From Paludibacterium sp. (GTDB taxonomy: Bacteria; Pseudomonadota; Gammaproteobacteria; Burkholderiales; Chromobacteriaceae), in contig NZ_JAFAND010000003.1 in NCBI RefSeq assembly GCF_019232825.1, forward strand, positions 1 to 51,455: 51,455 nt of DNA, written 5' to 3'. Each line of letters begins with the position of its first letter. Position 1 is the first letter of the stretch. Below, piece by piece: positions 35,401-42,783 of this stretch. The translations under genes and the position numbers were made by a program. The notes under the pieces were generated by a model. The model worked only from the letters and a program-made list of their open reading frames with translations. It was not told the DNA's origin and did no database searches.

Positions 35401-36346
35401 GCAGCCCGACCAGCCCATGGCGCACTTGTTGGACCTGGCGCTGCTTGCCTGGCAATTCGGCCCGCGCGAGCGCGCGTTCGGCACGCACACCCCGTTGCAC
35501 GGACTTTCCGTGGCCGCCTTGCTGGCGCAACTGACGGCGGCGGCCGCGCCCGTCGCCTTCGAGCTATCGCTTGGCCGCCATGCCATGCTGCTGGCCAAGG
35601 ACGGCGCGCCCGGCGCCGAAACGTATTGGCTGGCCGATCCGAACATCGCCCGTTGCAAAGTGGCGGGATCGGCGGCGATCGCTCGGTTGCTCGAATGGCA
35701 TGGCCAATGGCTGAAAACCCTGTTTCCCTCGCCGGACGGAGAGCGCGACGCGCCGTTGTTTGGCCTGCGCCGCTATCGCGACGACTTGCCCGAGCAAAGA
35801 TTGTTTTCCCTGACGGAAACAACCTCACTGCTCGGCACGCTCACGCTGAGCGCGCTGTGCCAACCGGAGACGCTGGCGGCGCGGCTACCGGCCAACATGA
35901 GGCAGAGCCACGTCTTTCGGCAGTTGCAGCGTGACCTCTCCATTGCCGAATACCGCTATCGGCTGACGCAAACCGGCTACCGTCAAATGCTGACGGGGCG
36001 ACTGCGCGAGGTATTGTTGCGCAATCAGGCGCCGCCGTCGGCATTCTTGGTGCCGGTACAGATCAAGAACGTCGTTTTTCCCCCTCGCGGCGGCACCTTG
36101 TTCGGTCCGCGCGTGAACGCGCGCGTCACGCTGCAAACCGGCGCCGGCGTCACTTACGAAATCTTCATCGATGGCGCGCTCTACCCAACGGACGTCACAT
36201 TCCTGCGTCAGGTCGACTTGTTCAGAAGGCTGATCGCCTGGGGCGTGCCGCATCACGCCGAATATCCGCTGGAGCCGGCACTGCACATCGACAGGGAGAT
36301 GCTGACAAGCCCATTGCCGAATGACGAGCCGGCCGGCGAGGAATGA
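32459..36346 (+). CDS. Giant toxin-like protein 4: Tiki-like x2 (degenerate) + papain-like Cys domain
   Basis: 1295 aa; its start overlaps gene 3 by 11 bases, and AAGGAG 7 bases upstream is the strongest ribosome site in the array. It lacks the leader sequence seen before genes 1, 2, 3 and 5. Module A (about 40-405, Trp398 in DLWPDVTP) has LIGTRIGH at the first site and LSETRVNRF at the second. Module B (about 475-800, Trp795 in NVWPDVTP) reads VIGETRLAG (Glu509 kept, Arg511 for His) and TEAGQ (Gln647 for His), so it is probably inactive. The papain-like triad is intact: Cys945 (PGLCAGLVSHFAAAW), His1041 (GRHAMLLA), Asp1060 (WLADPNI). The C-terminal motif is HIDREMLTSPLPND. The N-terminal 100 residues diverge most from the other paralogues. 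Confidence 0.78.
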   Translation: MSIEAFLVAAAHRPILMRLANRPQGLAGALGDAALSGEETQALQALNQCQGLLLARAALAADDGNRTRSDISSLENDRPRTAEAHLTELLSRHNVLIGTRIGHHGLAQLISALAQSANGIHTLYLAGLWVDGHQTALDQYNTATDAGMPAALRERVAALDQHAQRPAAASLRRLMEVAHSQRIRLAALDCAACDVSQSLAARLGARKILAAVNHFAQLRIKTDQRDTGGQHWLACLSETRVNRFEGIAGVAESTGGIGVRLQWRQDATVAEPVHLQRDGGERVTPPGEPTYWIKTDLLMTPHPLLSRNALEEKLALPGSFLVLTRPDIGEEDYELHLHDSDHDIALTLIMRDLATRAFHVEADRPAQWPNWQRIAQQRYPSLRALRADLQSIGMRDLWPDVTPVLLSEARRLAAERPAGLLRRASPASRYQLSGAEIAWVRAHLTEFDIMERSDPGGYQNDLLLTDSERFFQRPSLPARAQPPAFAPDLPPDALFDLLLTHHPGIVIGETRLAGASDAGRTWARRILAEQLPRLSQAGVDMLFTDLLSSEPHQPLLDAWPPLADAPLPEAIRQHLAQRLPAREVEPMVALLQNAHRHGIGITALDCFLISRIAPGPLQVKVRNFYAQRCIRAHRTGNKWIALTEAGQACHFQTNTMLAGIPGVALLTGAIGLLFAGRPLSTLPDTGNWQRDAGGLRFIQADFIAAPRPPMADGAINTKLEREGDFAVVYAPDAATMAYELRYHHAGRIFVLPIRFSEEGDVELSPPSWLPIDVEYEALDAFVHELSAASGRRNVWPDVTPQPDYSLPLPQRRALLGAELAAQQMLAQFELQREAALQHLVFFSNTAIRNLFRQGKAAWQDELVLLGLTPDMPIENIKQYFALRIHQLSARQQGALLAAIADKQNQAATRVADTWVEQVLRQRVTALRRIAHNRYLAISEHQPGLCAGLVSHFAAAWQLDRRAADTSTAFNAYLDNLQAATTQPDQPMAHLLDLALLAWQFGPRERAFGTHTPLHGLSVAALLAQLTAAAAPVAFELSLGRHAMLLAKDGAPGAETYWLADPNIARCKVAGSAAIARLLEWHGQWLKTLFPSPDGERDAPLFGLRRYRDDLPEQRLFSLTETTSLLGTLTLSALCQPETLAARLPANMRQSHVFRQLQRDLSIAEYRYRLTQTGYRQMLTGRLREVLLRNQAPPSAFLVPVQIKNVVFPPRGGTLFGPRVNARVTLQTGAGVTYEIFIDGALYPTDVTFLRQVDLFRRLIAWGVPHHAEYPLEPALHIDREMLTSPLPNDEPAGEE

Positions 36347-36364
36347 GTGTTTTTTGATATCGCC
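36345..36364 (+). repeat. Conserved 20-base leader element, copy 3
   Basis: The copy contains TTTTTGATATCGCC, starts within the stop of toxin gene 4 and ends 57 bases before the start of gene 5. Its 14-base core is identical to copy 1. A CATGGAGA ribosome-site block follows in both leaders. Confidence 0.6.
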
Positions 36365-36421
36365 CCATGCGCCGGCGCCCTAAGTTGAGCGCCATGTCCA
36401 CCACCCGCATGGAGAGACCGA

Positions 36422-39400
36422 ATGCCCAACCTCGATCACGCTTTACCGTCCCGCCCACTGCCAAACGATCTGGCCGCCGAGTGGCGGCGACACATTACCC
36501 GGCTCGGCGCCACGGCTGTCGGCCAACTGGACCAGCGGCAATACCTGGCCGCCACCCCGTATCGCCACGGGCTGTGCGCCGGCATGGTCGGTCATCTCGC
36601 CGCAGCTTGGCTGCATGACCGGCGCGTGGCGCGCGGTCGGAGGCGGTTTTCCGCTCTGCTCGACGCGCTGACGGCACAGGGCAAGCCACCGCACAGCCTC
36701 ATGACGCGCCGCTTGGTCGCCTGGAGCGTTGGCGGGCAGACGGCGAAATTCGGCTCGCGCCCTCGCCACGACGACCTGACGCTCGCTGCGCTGCTCGACC
36801 GCCTGGCACAAGCCGTCGCACCGGCGGCATTCGAACTGTCGTTCTGCGGTCACGCCATGCTGCTGGCGAAGCAAAGCGCCTCATGCTACTTGCTGGCCGA
36901 CCCCAATTTCGGCCATGCCACGCTCGCGGACCAAGCGGTGTTGGCACGGGTACTGGATTGGCATCGCGCGCTCACCCAGCGGTTGCTCGCCCCCACGGAC
37001 AGCCGCCAGACGCCGCACATTTTCACGCTGCGCCAGTTCCGCGACGACCTGCCGCTGCGGCCGCCAACCCAGCGGGCAGCACCCGCCCCAATGCAGTGGC
37101 CCGCGCTGGCCGCAGCATTGCCGGACACCTTGTCCGAGGAAGTCATGAGCCTGCTGCAAGGCGCCGCCGAGGAGGTGCGCGCCACCACGCCACGCCTGCC
37201 GAGCCTGGCGGAGGATCTATCGCTCGGACTGAGCGCGGGCCAGCAGAGGGCGACGCAAATGGCGGCGCGCCTGGAGCGCAGCCTAAGCGCCATGCTGGCG
37301 CAAAGCGAGAGGCCGGCCGACCGGGTACCGCTATTTGATGGGCTGGCGCCGGAACCCTCGGGCGGCATGCGGCTACCGTTCGCCGACAGACAAAACCCAG
37401 AGGCGCCTCCGCTGGAGCTCGTCAGCGCCGACGACGACCACACGCTGGCCGAGATGAAAGCGCTGCTGGAAAAAAACGCGGCGCAAATGCGGCGCGCCGG
37501 CGCCGTCCTCGACAAGCACGCCACCGCGACAGAGGGGACGCTGCCAGGCGAGGATTTGGCCATCGACGGCCTCAACGCCGCTTTCATGGTGCAGGCGATT
37601 CAACGTTTGCTCAGCCGCCGCCCGGAAACCGCGCCCCAAACGCCGGTGCGCCCGGGCCTCGCCATGGCGCTGCAGTTGCACGATTACGCCAACATGCTGA
37701 TGGTCGGCGCCGGCGCGGCGCAAGACGTGCTGCGCGGCGCCGCGCTCGTCAAGGCGCTGCGCGCGCTCTCGGCCGGCGAAACGCTGCCCGGCGCTAGCCT
37801 TGGCCTACTTGGCAAAGGCACGGCCCTATTGCAGACCCTTAGCGTCGGTTTGGATATTTATGAGTTGACCCAGGCGCAAACCGAGAACCAGCGCGCCGTG
37901 TTCGGCACCAATCTGTTCTTCGACTCGTCGGGCTTAGCCGCCTTGATCGCCTCGGCGGCGGGCGTGCCGGTGGCCGGCCAGTTGGGCGTCATCATTGCCG
38001 GCCTCGGCATCGGCGTCGGCGGCCTCGTCTCCGCTTTCAACGACATCGCCAACAAAGCCGCCGCCGTCGGCCAGTATTTCGCCAACTTACGCCGCGCCTA
38101 CCACACTCGCGGCGACACGCTGGGCGCCGGCTACGAGTACGACGCCGCCCGCCAAACACTCGCGCCCGCCTACCCGGCCGTGGTGATCAAGCTCGACCTG
38201 CGTCAGCAGCAAGCGACACTGGTTTCGCCGCTCTTGTATCCCGCCAAGCACGGCGCGACCGGCTCCGGCCGGCGCAACTATTTCTTCTGGGCCGGCGACA
38301 TGCCGCGCGTCCAGCATGACCGTCAGCGCGCCATCGACACATGCCAACGTCTGCAATACCCGCTTGAGCCCATGGCATTGCCTGGCGCCGCCCGCACGGC
38401 CCGTCACATCGTGCTGCCCAGCGTGCCCCGGCATTACATTTCCTACAGCTACAACATGCTGCCGTTCGCCACCGCGCGCCAAGACGGGGGTTTCGACGTC
38501 CTGCGCCAACTGGAAGGCGACGACTTCGATTTCGACTTTTACATCTTTCCGTCCGAATATCTGATCGATCAACTGCACTTCGAATATGTCGACACGGCGG
38601 TCGACGTCTTGCTCGCCACGGGAGACTGCCAACTCTACATGCCGACATTCCCCGCGCCGGTGCAGGGCCACCTGCGCTACACGCTCCATGCCGACAGCGG
38701 GCAATACCGCATCGTGCTGTCGCCGGGTGCATCGCTGACGTTGACCGCCGCGCCAAACGCACAATACGAATGGCTGCTGGACGCCCGCCCGTTGTCCGAC
38801 GACGAGCCGCAGTTCGACGCGGATCGCGCCGGCGTGGTCATTGGCGGCGTGTCGGTTCGCGTCTCCTCTGCGGGCGCGCCCCTCACGTTGGTGCGCAAAA
38901 ACGGCGTGATTGAACGGCTCATCGTCGCCGAAGCGCGCCGCGAGACCGTGGAGATCGACGCCGCGCGCTGGCCCGCCTCGCAATTGGCGCAGTATTTGCA
39001 CGATTTGGGCAGACAGCATCTGGCCCATGGCGACGTGGTGCAGGTGAAGGACTATCCGTTACCGGGCACGCCGGCCAAGACGATACCGCTCGCGTATTAC
39101 GACACTGCGGGCGGACGCATGCTCTATGTCGCCGAGGACCTGCGCTACCCTCAGTGCGCGCTGGCGCTGATCGACGGCGATCAGGCGTACTTCTACAATC
39201 ACCTGCGCAATAAAGTGCTGCGTATCGACCCGCGGACGCTGGCCATCGAAGCGGAGTTCTCGCTGCGCGATAGCCCGGAAATCCGGCTGTGGCGGGAAGG
39301 CGGCGCGGTACTCCTCAGCAGGGTGCCCCCGGTGACCAAGAAGCAGCCCTCAGCCATCTTCAGTCTGGAGAACGATACGTTGTACTTGCGCAGAGCGACC

Positions 39401-40732
39401 TTGGATGCGCCGCTCGTCAGTCTATTGGAAAACCAAGACCGGCTCAGCGACATGACAACCGACCTGCAATCCATTCTGGCGGAACACTTTACTTGGCAGC
39501 GGCCCAACCGCATCGGCGGGGCCGTGTTGCCGCTCAACGGCTATGTGGTGCTCGATCATTCGGCGGGGGAGACAGTCAAAGTCCGCTACTGGTTGCGCAC
39601 GCGCGATGGCGCGTTGATCCGTCCCCGCCTGCCCGCGGGCGATCTACCTACGCAAGAGGATCTCGCGCTGGCGCATACCGACACCCTGCCCGACGGCGAT
39701 GAGGCATGCTTCTTCTACCATGCGCCGCAAAAGGCGCTATACCACCAGCGCGGCCGGGGCTACGGCACAAACGACTTGGCGCGCAAGCTGACGATCGAGG
39801 GACTGGCATCGCTGAGTATCCTGGACGACCAGCTGTACGCACAGACCGAGCAAGGCCTGATCGTGTCGCTCGACGCGCAAGGGCGATCGACGCCCACCGC
39901 CGTCACGCGAAGCTGGCTTGCCGCGCGGCCGCAATGGCCGGATGACTTGCTCAAGCTCGCCGCGGACGGGACGCTGTCCGTGCTCGACCTCAAGCGCGCC
40001 GATGGCGGCGCGCAGCCAGCATGGACGATGGGCGGCCGCATCGTGCTTGCCGGTCCGAATCTGCCGGCCGACACGCAACTCATTGGTCTTGGGCAAGGCA
40101 CGGAGGAGGCCTGGCTGTACAATCCGCGCGATCGGGCCTTATATCGTCAACCGCTGCTGAGCCGGCAGGATATCTTGCGCGCCTACGGTGCCGTGACGCA
40201 GACGGCGGGGGTCGAGATCGCGCGCGCCGAGCTTAAGCGCCAGTTCGCCGGTCTCTCGATCCAGGGGGCGACCTTGACGGTCGAATTGCTCGATGGCGTG
40301 CTGCCGCCGCCGATGCGCAACATCACGCAACTCTTGCTGGCGCCCACCGTGGCCATGGCGCTCTTGCGCATCGGCATGGACGACTGGCGGCTATACCAAC
40401 GCATCGGCATCGACGTCGGCCGCTTACCTGCCGTCCAGCCGGATCAGGCCGCCATGACGATCGAGATCGCGTTGACGAGTCCCTTGGCGCTGAGCGCCAC
40501 GCGCGAAGGCGACGATTTGCTGCTATTCGATCGCGCGAGCGGCAAGTCTTTGCTGGTCCTGCGGCTGTTCACGCCGGCGCAGCAGCGGAAAGTGAGCGTG
40601 CGCGTACGCGATGCCGTCGGCGACCGCGTGGTGGCAGACGGGATTCACGAAGCGCTCGCCAACGCGGACCCGGAGATTTGGCGCATGCTCATCACGCCGC
40701 CGGAACTCAAGCAGACGCCGCCGGCGCCCTAA
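36422..40732 (+). CDS. Papain-like Cys domain fused to TcdA/TcdB-type pore domain (1436 aa)
   Basis: Last gene of the array; GGAGAG lies 5 bases before the ATG. Residues about 15-215 are the same papain-like domain as in genes 1-4: Cys52 (GLCAGMVGHLAAAW), His144 (CGHAMLLA), Asp160 (LLADPNFG), then FRDDLP. A helical stretch (about 230-380) follows. Residues about 384-780 match the TcdA/TcdB pore/translocation family: NAAFMVQAIQRLL, a hydrophobic hairpin at about 504-539, VLPSVPRHYISYSYNMLPF from 663, and DFDFDFYIFPSEYLID. The C-terminal 650 residues are beta-rich with propeller-like repeats and may bind a receptor. There is no Tiki module, no glycosyltransferase and no autoprocessing protease domain of the large clostridial type. 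I infer a self-delivering toxin, or the translocator of the array. It converges on a crotonase gene with a 4-base overlap. Confidence 0.82.
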   Translation: MPNLDHALPSRPLPNDLAAEWRRHITRLGATAVGQLDQRQYLAATPYRHGLCAGMVGHLAAAWLHDRRVARGRRRFSALLDALTAQGKPPHSLMTRRLVAWSVGGQTAKFGSRPRHDDLTLAALLDRLAQAVAPAAFELSFCGHAMLLAKQSASCYLLADPNFGHATLADQAVLARVLDWHRALTQRLLAPTDSRQTPHIFTLRQFRDDLPLRPPTQRAAPAPMQWPALAAALPDTLSEEVMSLLQGAAEEVRATTPRLPSLAEDLSLGLSAGQQRATQMAARLERSLSAMLAQSERPADRVPLFDGLAPEPSGGMRLPFADRQNPEAPPLELVSADDDHTLAEMKALLEKNAAQMRRAGAVLDKHATATEGTLPGEDLAIDGLNAAFMVQAIQRLLSRRPETAPQTPVRPGLAMALQLHDYANMLMVGAGAAQDVLRGAALVKALRALSAGETLPGASLGLLGKGTALLQTLSVGLDIYELTQAQTENQRAVFGTNLFFDSSGLAALIASAAGVPVAGQLGVIIAGLGIGVGGLVSAFNDIANKAAAVGQYFANLRRAYHTRGDTLGAGYEYDAARQTLAPAYPAVVIKLDLRQQQATLVSPLLYPAKHGATGSGRRNYFFWAGDMPRVQHDRQRAIDTCQRLQYPLEPMALPGAARTARHIVLPSVPRHYISYSYNMLPFATARQDGGFDVLRQLEGDDFDFDFYIFPSEYLIDQLHFEYVDTAVDVLLATGDCQLYMPTFPAPVQGHLRYTLHADSGQYRIVLSPGASLTLTAAPNAQYEWLLDARPLSDDEPQFDADRAGVVIGGVSVRVSSAGAPLTLVRKNGVIERLIVAEARRETVEIDAARWPASQLAQYLHDLGRQHLAHGDVVQVKDYPLPGTPAKTIPLAYYDTAGGRMLYVAEDLRYPQCALALIDGDQAYFYNHLRNKVLRIDPRTLAIEAEFSLRDSPEIRLWREGGAVLLSRVPPVTKKQPSAIFSLENDTLYLRRATLDAPLVSLLENQDRLSDMTTDLQSILAEHFTWQRPNRIGGAVLPLNGYVVLDHSAGETVKVRYWLRTRDGALIRPRLPAGDLPTQEDLALAHTDTLPDGDEACFFYHAPQKALYHQRGRGYGTNDLARKLTIEGLASLSILDDQLYAQTEQGLIVSLDAQGRSTPTAVTRSWLAARPQWPDDLLKLAADGTLSVLDLKRADGGAQPAWTMGGRIVLAGPNLPADTQLIGLGQGTEEAWLYNPRDRALYRQPLLSRQDILRAYGAVTQTAGVEIARAELKRQFAGLSIQGATLTVELLDGVLPPPMRNITQLLLAPTVAMALLRIGMDDWRLYQRIGIDVGRLPAVQPDQAAMTIEIALTSPLALSATREGDDLLLFDRASGKSLLVLRLFTPAQQRKVSVRVRDAVGDRVVADGIHEALANADPEIWRMLITPPELKQTPPAP

Positions 40733-41541
40733 TCGCGGAATACGGCCGGTTGTTTCGTCATCGCCGCCATGCCTGCCGCGGCAATGTCTTCGGACAGCAG
40801 CATGGCGGCATTCCAATTGGCCACATATTCCAGCCCATCGGCCACGCTGTGGTCGCGGCTATAGTTGAGAACCTGTTTGCTGCCGCGCACCGCCAACGGC
40901 GACTTGGCGGCGATCAGCCGCGCGGCGTCCAGCGCGGCGGCGCGCAGGCTCTCGCCATCCGGCAGCACGCGGTTGACCAGCTGCCACGCCAGCGCCTGCT
41001 GCGCGTCGACGTCGCGGCCGGTCAGCGCCATCTCCCGCGCCACGCCCTGCCCGACCACGGTCGGCAGGCGCTGCAGCGTGCCGACGTCGGCCACCATGCC
41101 CACGTCGACTTCGCGCACGCCAAACTGCGCGTCGGCGCTGGCGTAGCGGAAGTCTGCCGCCAAGGCGATATCCAACCCGCCGCCGAGACAATAGCCGCTA
41201 ATCGCAGCGATCACCGGCTTGCGGCAGCGTTCCAGACTGCTGACGCAGTCTTGCAGCTCCAGGATCAACGCCCGCAGCTTCTCGCGCTTGCGCGCCTCGC
41301 AGGAATCGTCGATCTGCCCCTGTACGCCCATCAGCATCGACAGGTCGATGCCGGCGCTGAAGTGGCGCCCGTTGCCCGACAGCACCACGGCGCGCACGCC
41401 AGGCTCCTGGTCGCACCAAACCAGCGCCTGCCGCATCTCGCGCCACATCTCGGCATTGAGCGCGTTGGCCTTGTCCGGCCGGTTAAACGTGACCAGCGCC
41501 ACCGCATCCTGCCGCTCGATGGTCAAAACCTTATCGTCCAC
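40729..41541 (-). CDS. Crotonase-family protein, dienoyl-CoA isomerase-like
   Basis: An acyl-CoA enzyme of the enoyl-CoA hydratase/isomerase family (270 aa). The oxyanion-hole motifs are present: LSGNGRHFSAGIDLS and AISGYCLGGGLDIALA. The segment FGVREVDVGMVADVGTLQRLP, with its Glu and Asp pair, matches the delta3,5-delta2,4-dienoyl-CoA isomerase (ECH1) subgroup rather than plain hydratases. It probably serves beta-oxidation of unsaturated fatty acids. It starts with GTG at 41541 and has GAGGAGG upstream. It is last in a tetR - DUF4442 - crotonase operon. Confidence 0.88.
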   Translation of the reverse strand: MDDKVLTIERQDAVALVTFNRPDKANALNAEMWREMRQALVWCDQEPGVRAVVLSGNGRHFSAGIDLSMLMGVQGQIDDSCEARKREKLRALILELQDCVSSLERCRKPVIAAISGYCLGGGLDIALAADFRYASADAQFGVREVDVGMVADVGTLQRLPTVVGQGVAREMALTGRDVDAQQALAWQLVNRVLPDGESLRAAALDAARLIAAKSPLAVRGSKQVLNYSRDHSVADGLEYVANWNAAMLLSEDIAAAGMAAMTKQPAVFRD

Positions 41542-41551
41542 ACCCGCCTCC

Positions 41552-42046
41552 TCAGCGTTTTTTCGGCACCCAGGCCCAAATCATTTCGCACTGAATCGGC
41601 GCGTTGCCCGATTCGTCGGTCACCACCACCTCGATCAAGGTGTTGCCCTTCTCTTCCTGATGCACGGCGTCGATCTGCTCCGGGCGCAGCGTGGCCACGG
41701 CGCGCATATTGCCTTGGCTGCGTTGCTGATAGTCGACTTTCATCGATTTGAGCAGCATCAGCTTGTCGTCCGGCACGTTCATGGCCAAGACGAATCCCGA
41801 CGCCGTTTCCGCCAACAGCGCCATGGCGGCGGCATGCACGCCCTTGATATGGTTTTGCACCTTACGCCGGTTGGGAATCGACACCACCATGCGCGTGGGG
41901 CTCACTTCCTCGAAACGCAGGCCGGCGGTGCCGAGAAACGGCACGATGCGGCCAAACAGGCGGGAAATGACGACATTGCGCAACGCGCCCGGCAAGCGGG
42001 ACGCCTTGGCTACCATGCGGTTCATGCTGTTGGGCTTGGGTTGCAT
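41552..42046 (-). CDS. DUF4442 hotdog-fold thioesterase-like protein
   Basis: A 164-aa protein of the DUF4442 group (PaaI/YiiD-like hotdog fold), thought to act on acyl-CoA or acyl-ACP thioesters. The core reads NHIKGVHAAAMALLAETASGF, the helix region that usually holds the catalytic acid in such thioesterases, followed by SMKVDYQQRSQGNMRA. GAGGAGA precedes the ATG at 42046. It lies between a TetR regulator and a crotonase, 10 bases from the latter, so a role in fatty acyl metabolism fits. The substrate is unknown. Confidence 0.82.
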   Translation of the reverse strand: MQPKPNSMNRMVAKASRLPGALRNVVISRLFGRIVPFLGTAGLRFEEVSPTRMVVSIPNRRKVQNHIKGVHAAAMALLAETASGFVLAMNVPDDKLMLLKSMKVDYQQRSQGNMRAVATLRPEQIDAVHQEEKGNTLIEVVVTDESGNAPIQCEMIWAWVPKKR

Positions 42047-42090
42047 CCCTCGTGTTCTCCTCGTGTTGTTGGCTTTTTATTGGTATGGCT

Positions 42091-42669
42091 TCATTCAACG
42101 CCCAAGAGGCGGGTGATCTGGCGCTTGACGGTATCGAGCCAGCCATCGTCGACCCGGGCCAGCTGCAGCCCGCCCTGCAGCGCGGAAAACATCAACACCC
42201 CCATTTCCTCGGCGCTGCCCGGATAGTGGAAAACGCCTAGATCGCGCCCTCGCGCCGCCAGATCGATCGACCAGTCGCGCATTTCGCCGATGAAGGCGGC
42301 CGCCTGGTCGCGCATGGCGTCGGGCAGCGTATGGAATTCCGTGCAGAGCATACCGCTCGGGCATACCTGCCGATCTTGGCGGAAATAGCTGTGCGCCAGC
42401 TCGAAATAGCGTTCCAGCTGCTCGCGCGGCGGCAACGCGGCTTGCGCTTCGATAAAACGGGAAAGGCGGCGGCGGTAGCGCTCGATCAGCGCCACGCCCA
42501 GATCGGTCTTATGCGGGAAATGATAATGAATGGCGGCGTTGCGCACGCCAAGCTCGCTGCTCACCCACTGATAGCTGAAGGCATTGAACCCCCGCGTCAG
42601 CAGCAGCTCCTCCGCAATATCCATAATGCGCTTGCGGGTGTCGTTCTTGGCGTCGGTGTCGATTTTCAT
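42091..42669 (-). CDS. TetR-family transcriptional regulator
   Basis: A 192-aa repressor. The N-terminal helix-turn-helix reads RIMDIAEELLLTRGFNAFSY then VRNAAIHYHFPHKTDLG, the TetR signature. The C-terminal ligand domain has a Cys-containing stretch CPSGMLCTEF. It is the first gene of an operon with a thioesterase and a dienoyl-CoA isomerase-like gene. A perfect dyad 13 bases upstream of its ATG is the likely operator. Regulation by an acyl-CoA or fatty acid is inferred from the operon. Confidence 0.9.
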   Translation of the reverse strand: MKIDTDAKNDTRKRIMDIAEELLLTRGFNAFSYQWVSSELGVRNAAIHYHFPHKTDLGVALIERYRRRLSRFIEAQAALPPREQLERYFELAHSYFRQDRQVCPSGMLCTEFHTLPDAMRDQAAAFIGEMRDWSIDLAARGRDLGVFHYPGSAEEMGVLMFSALQGGLQLARVDDGWLDTVKRQITRLLGVE

Positions 42670-42681
42670 GAACGCACTTTA

Positions 42682-42697
42682 CTTACTGGTCAGTAAG
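42682..42697. promoter_or_regulatory. TetR operator dyad
   Basis: CTTACTG-GT-CAGTAAG is a perfect 7-bp dyad between the divergent tetR and dapF genes, 13 bases from the tetR start. Its position suits autorepression. The dapF promoter lies beyond it and may escape control. Confidence 0.65.
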
Positions 42698-42709
42698 CTG
42701 TCAATGCGA

Positions 42710-42737
42710 TTGGCATGTGCTTCAGCACCCCTATAAC
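42710..42737 (+). promoter_or_regulatory. Candidate dapF promoter
   Basis: TTGGCA (42710-42715) and TATAAC (42732-42737) are 16 bases apart, about 47 bases before the dapF ATG. The call rests on consensus matches and position. Confidence 0.45.
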
Positions 42738-42783
42738 TTGGGTTATGATGAACAGAAATCATGCGCCAATGAAGAGGCCGCAC

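Noticed and set aside
36422-40732. Reading gene 5 as a full large clostridial toxin
   Set aside because: No glycosyltransferase DXD region, no autoprocessing protease and no CROP repeats are visible; only the pore-like region matches.
20637-40732. Interbacterial polymorphic toxin system (Rhs/CDI/T6SS effectors)
   Set aside because: No RHS repeats, N-terminal secretion markers, PAAR/VgrG or small immunity genes are seen.
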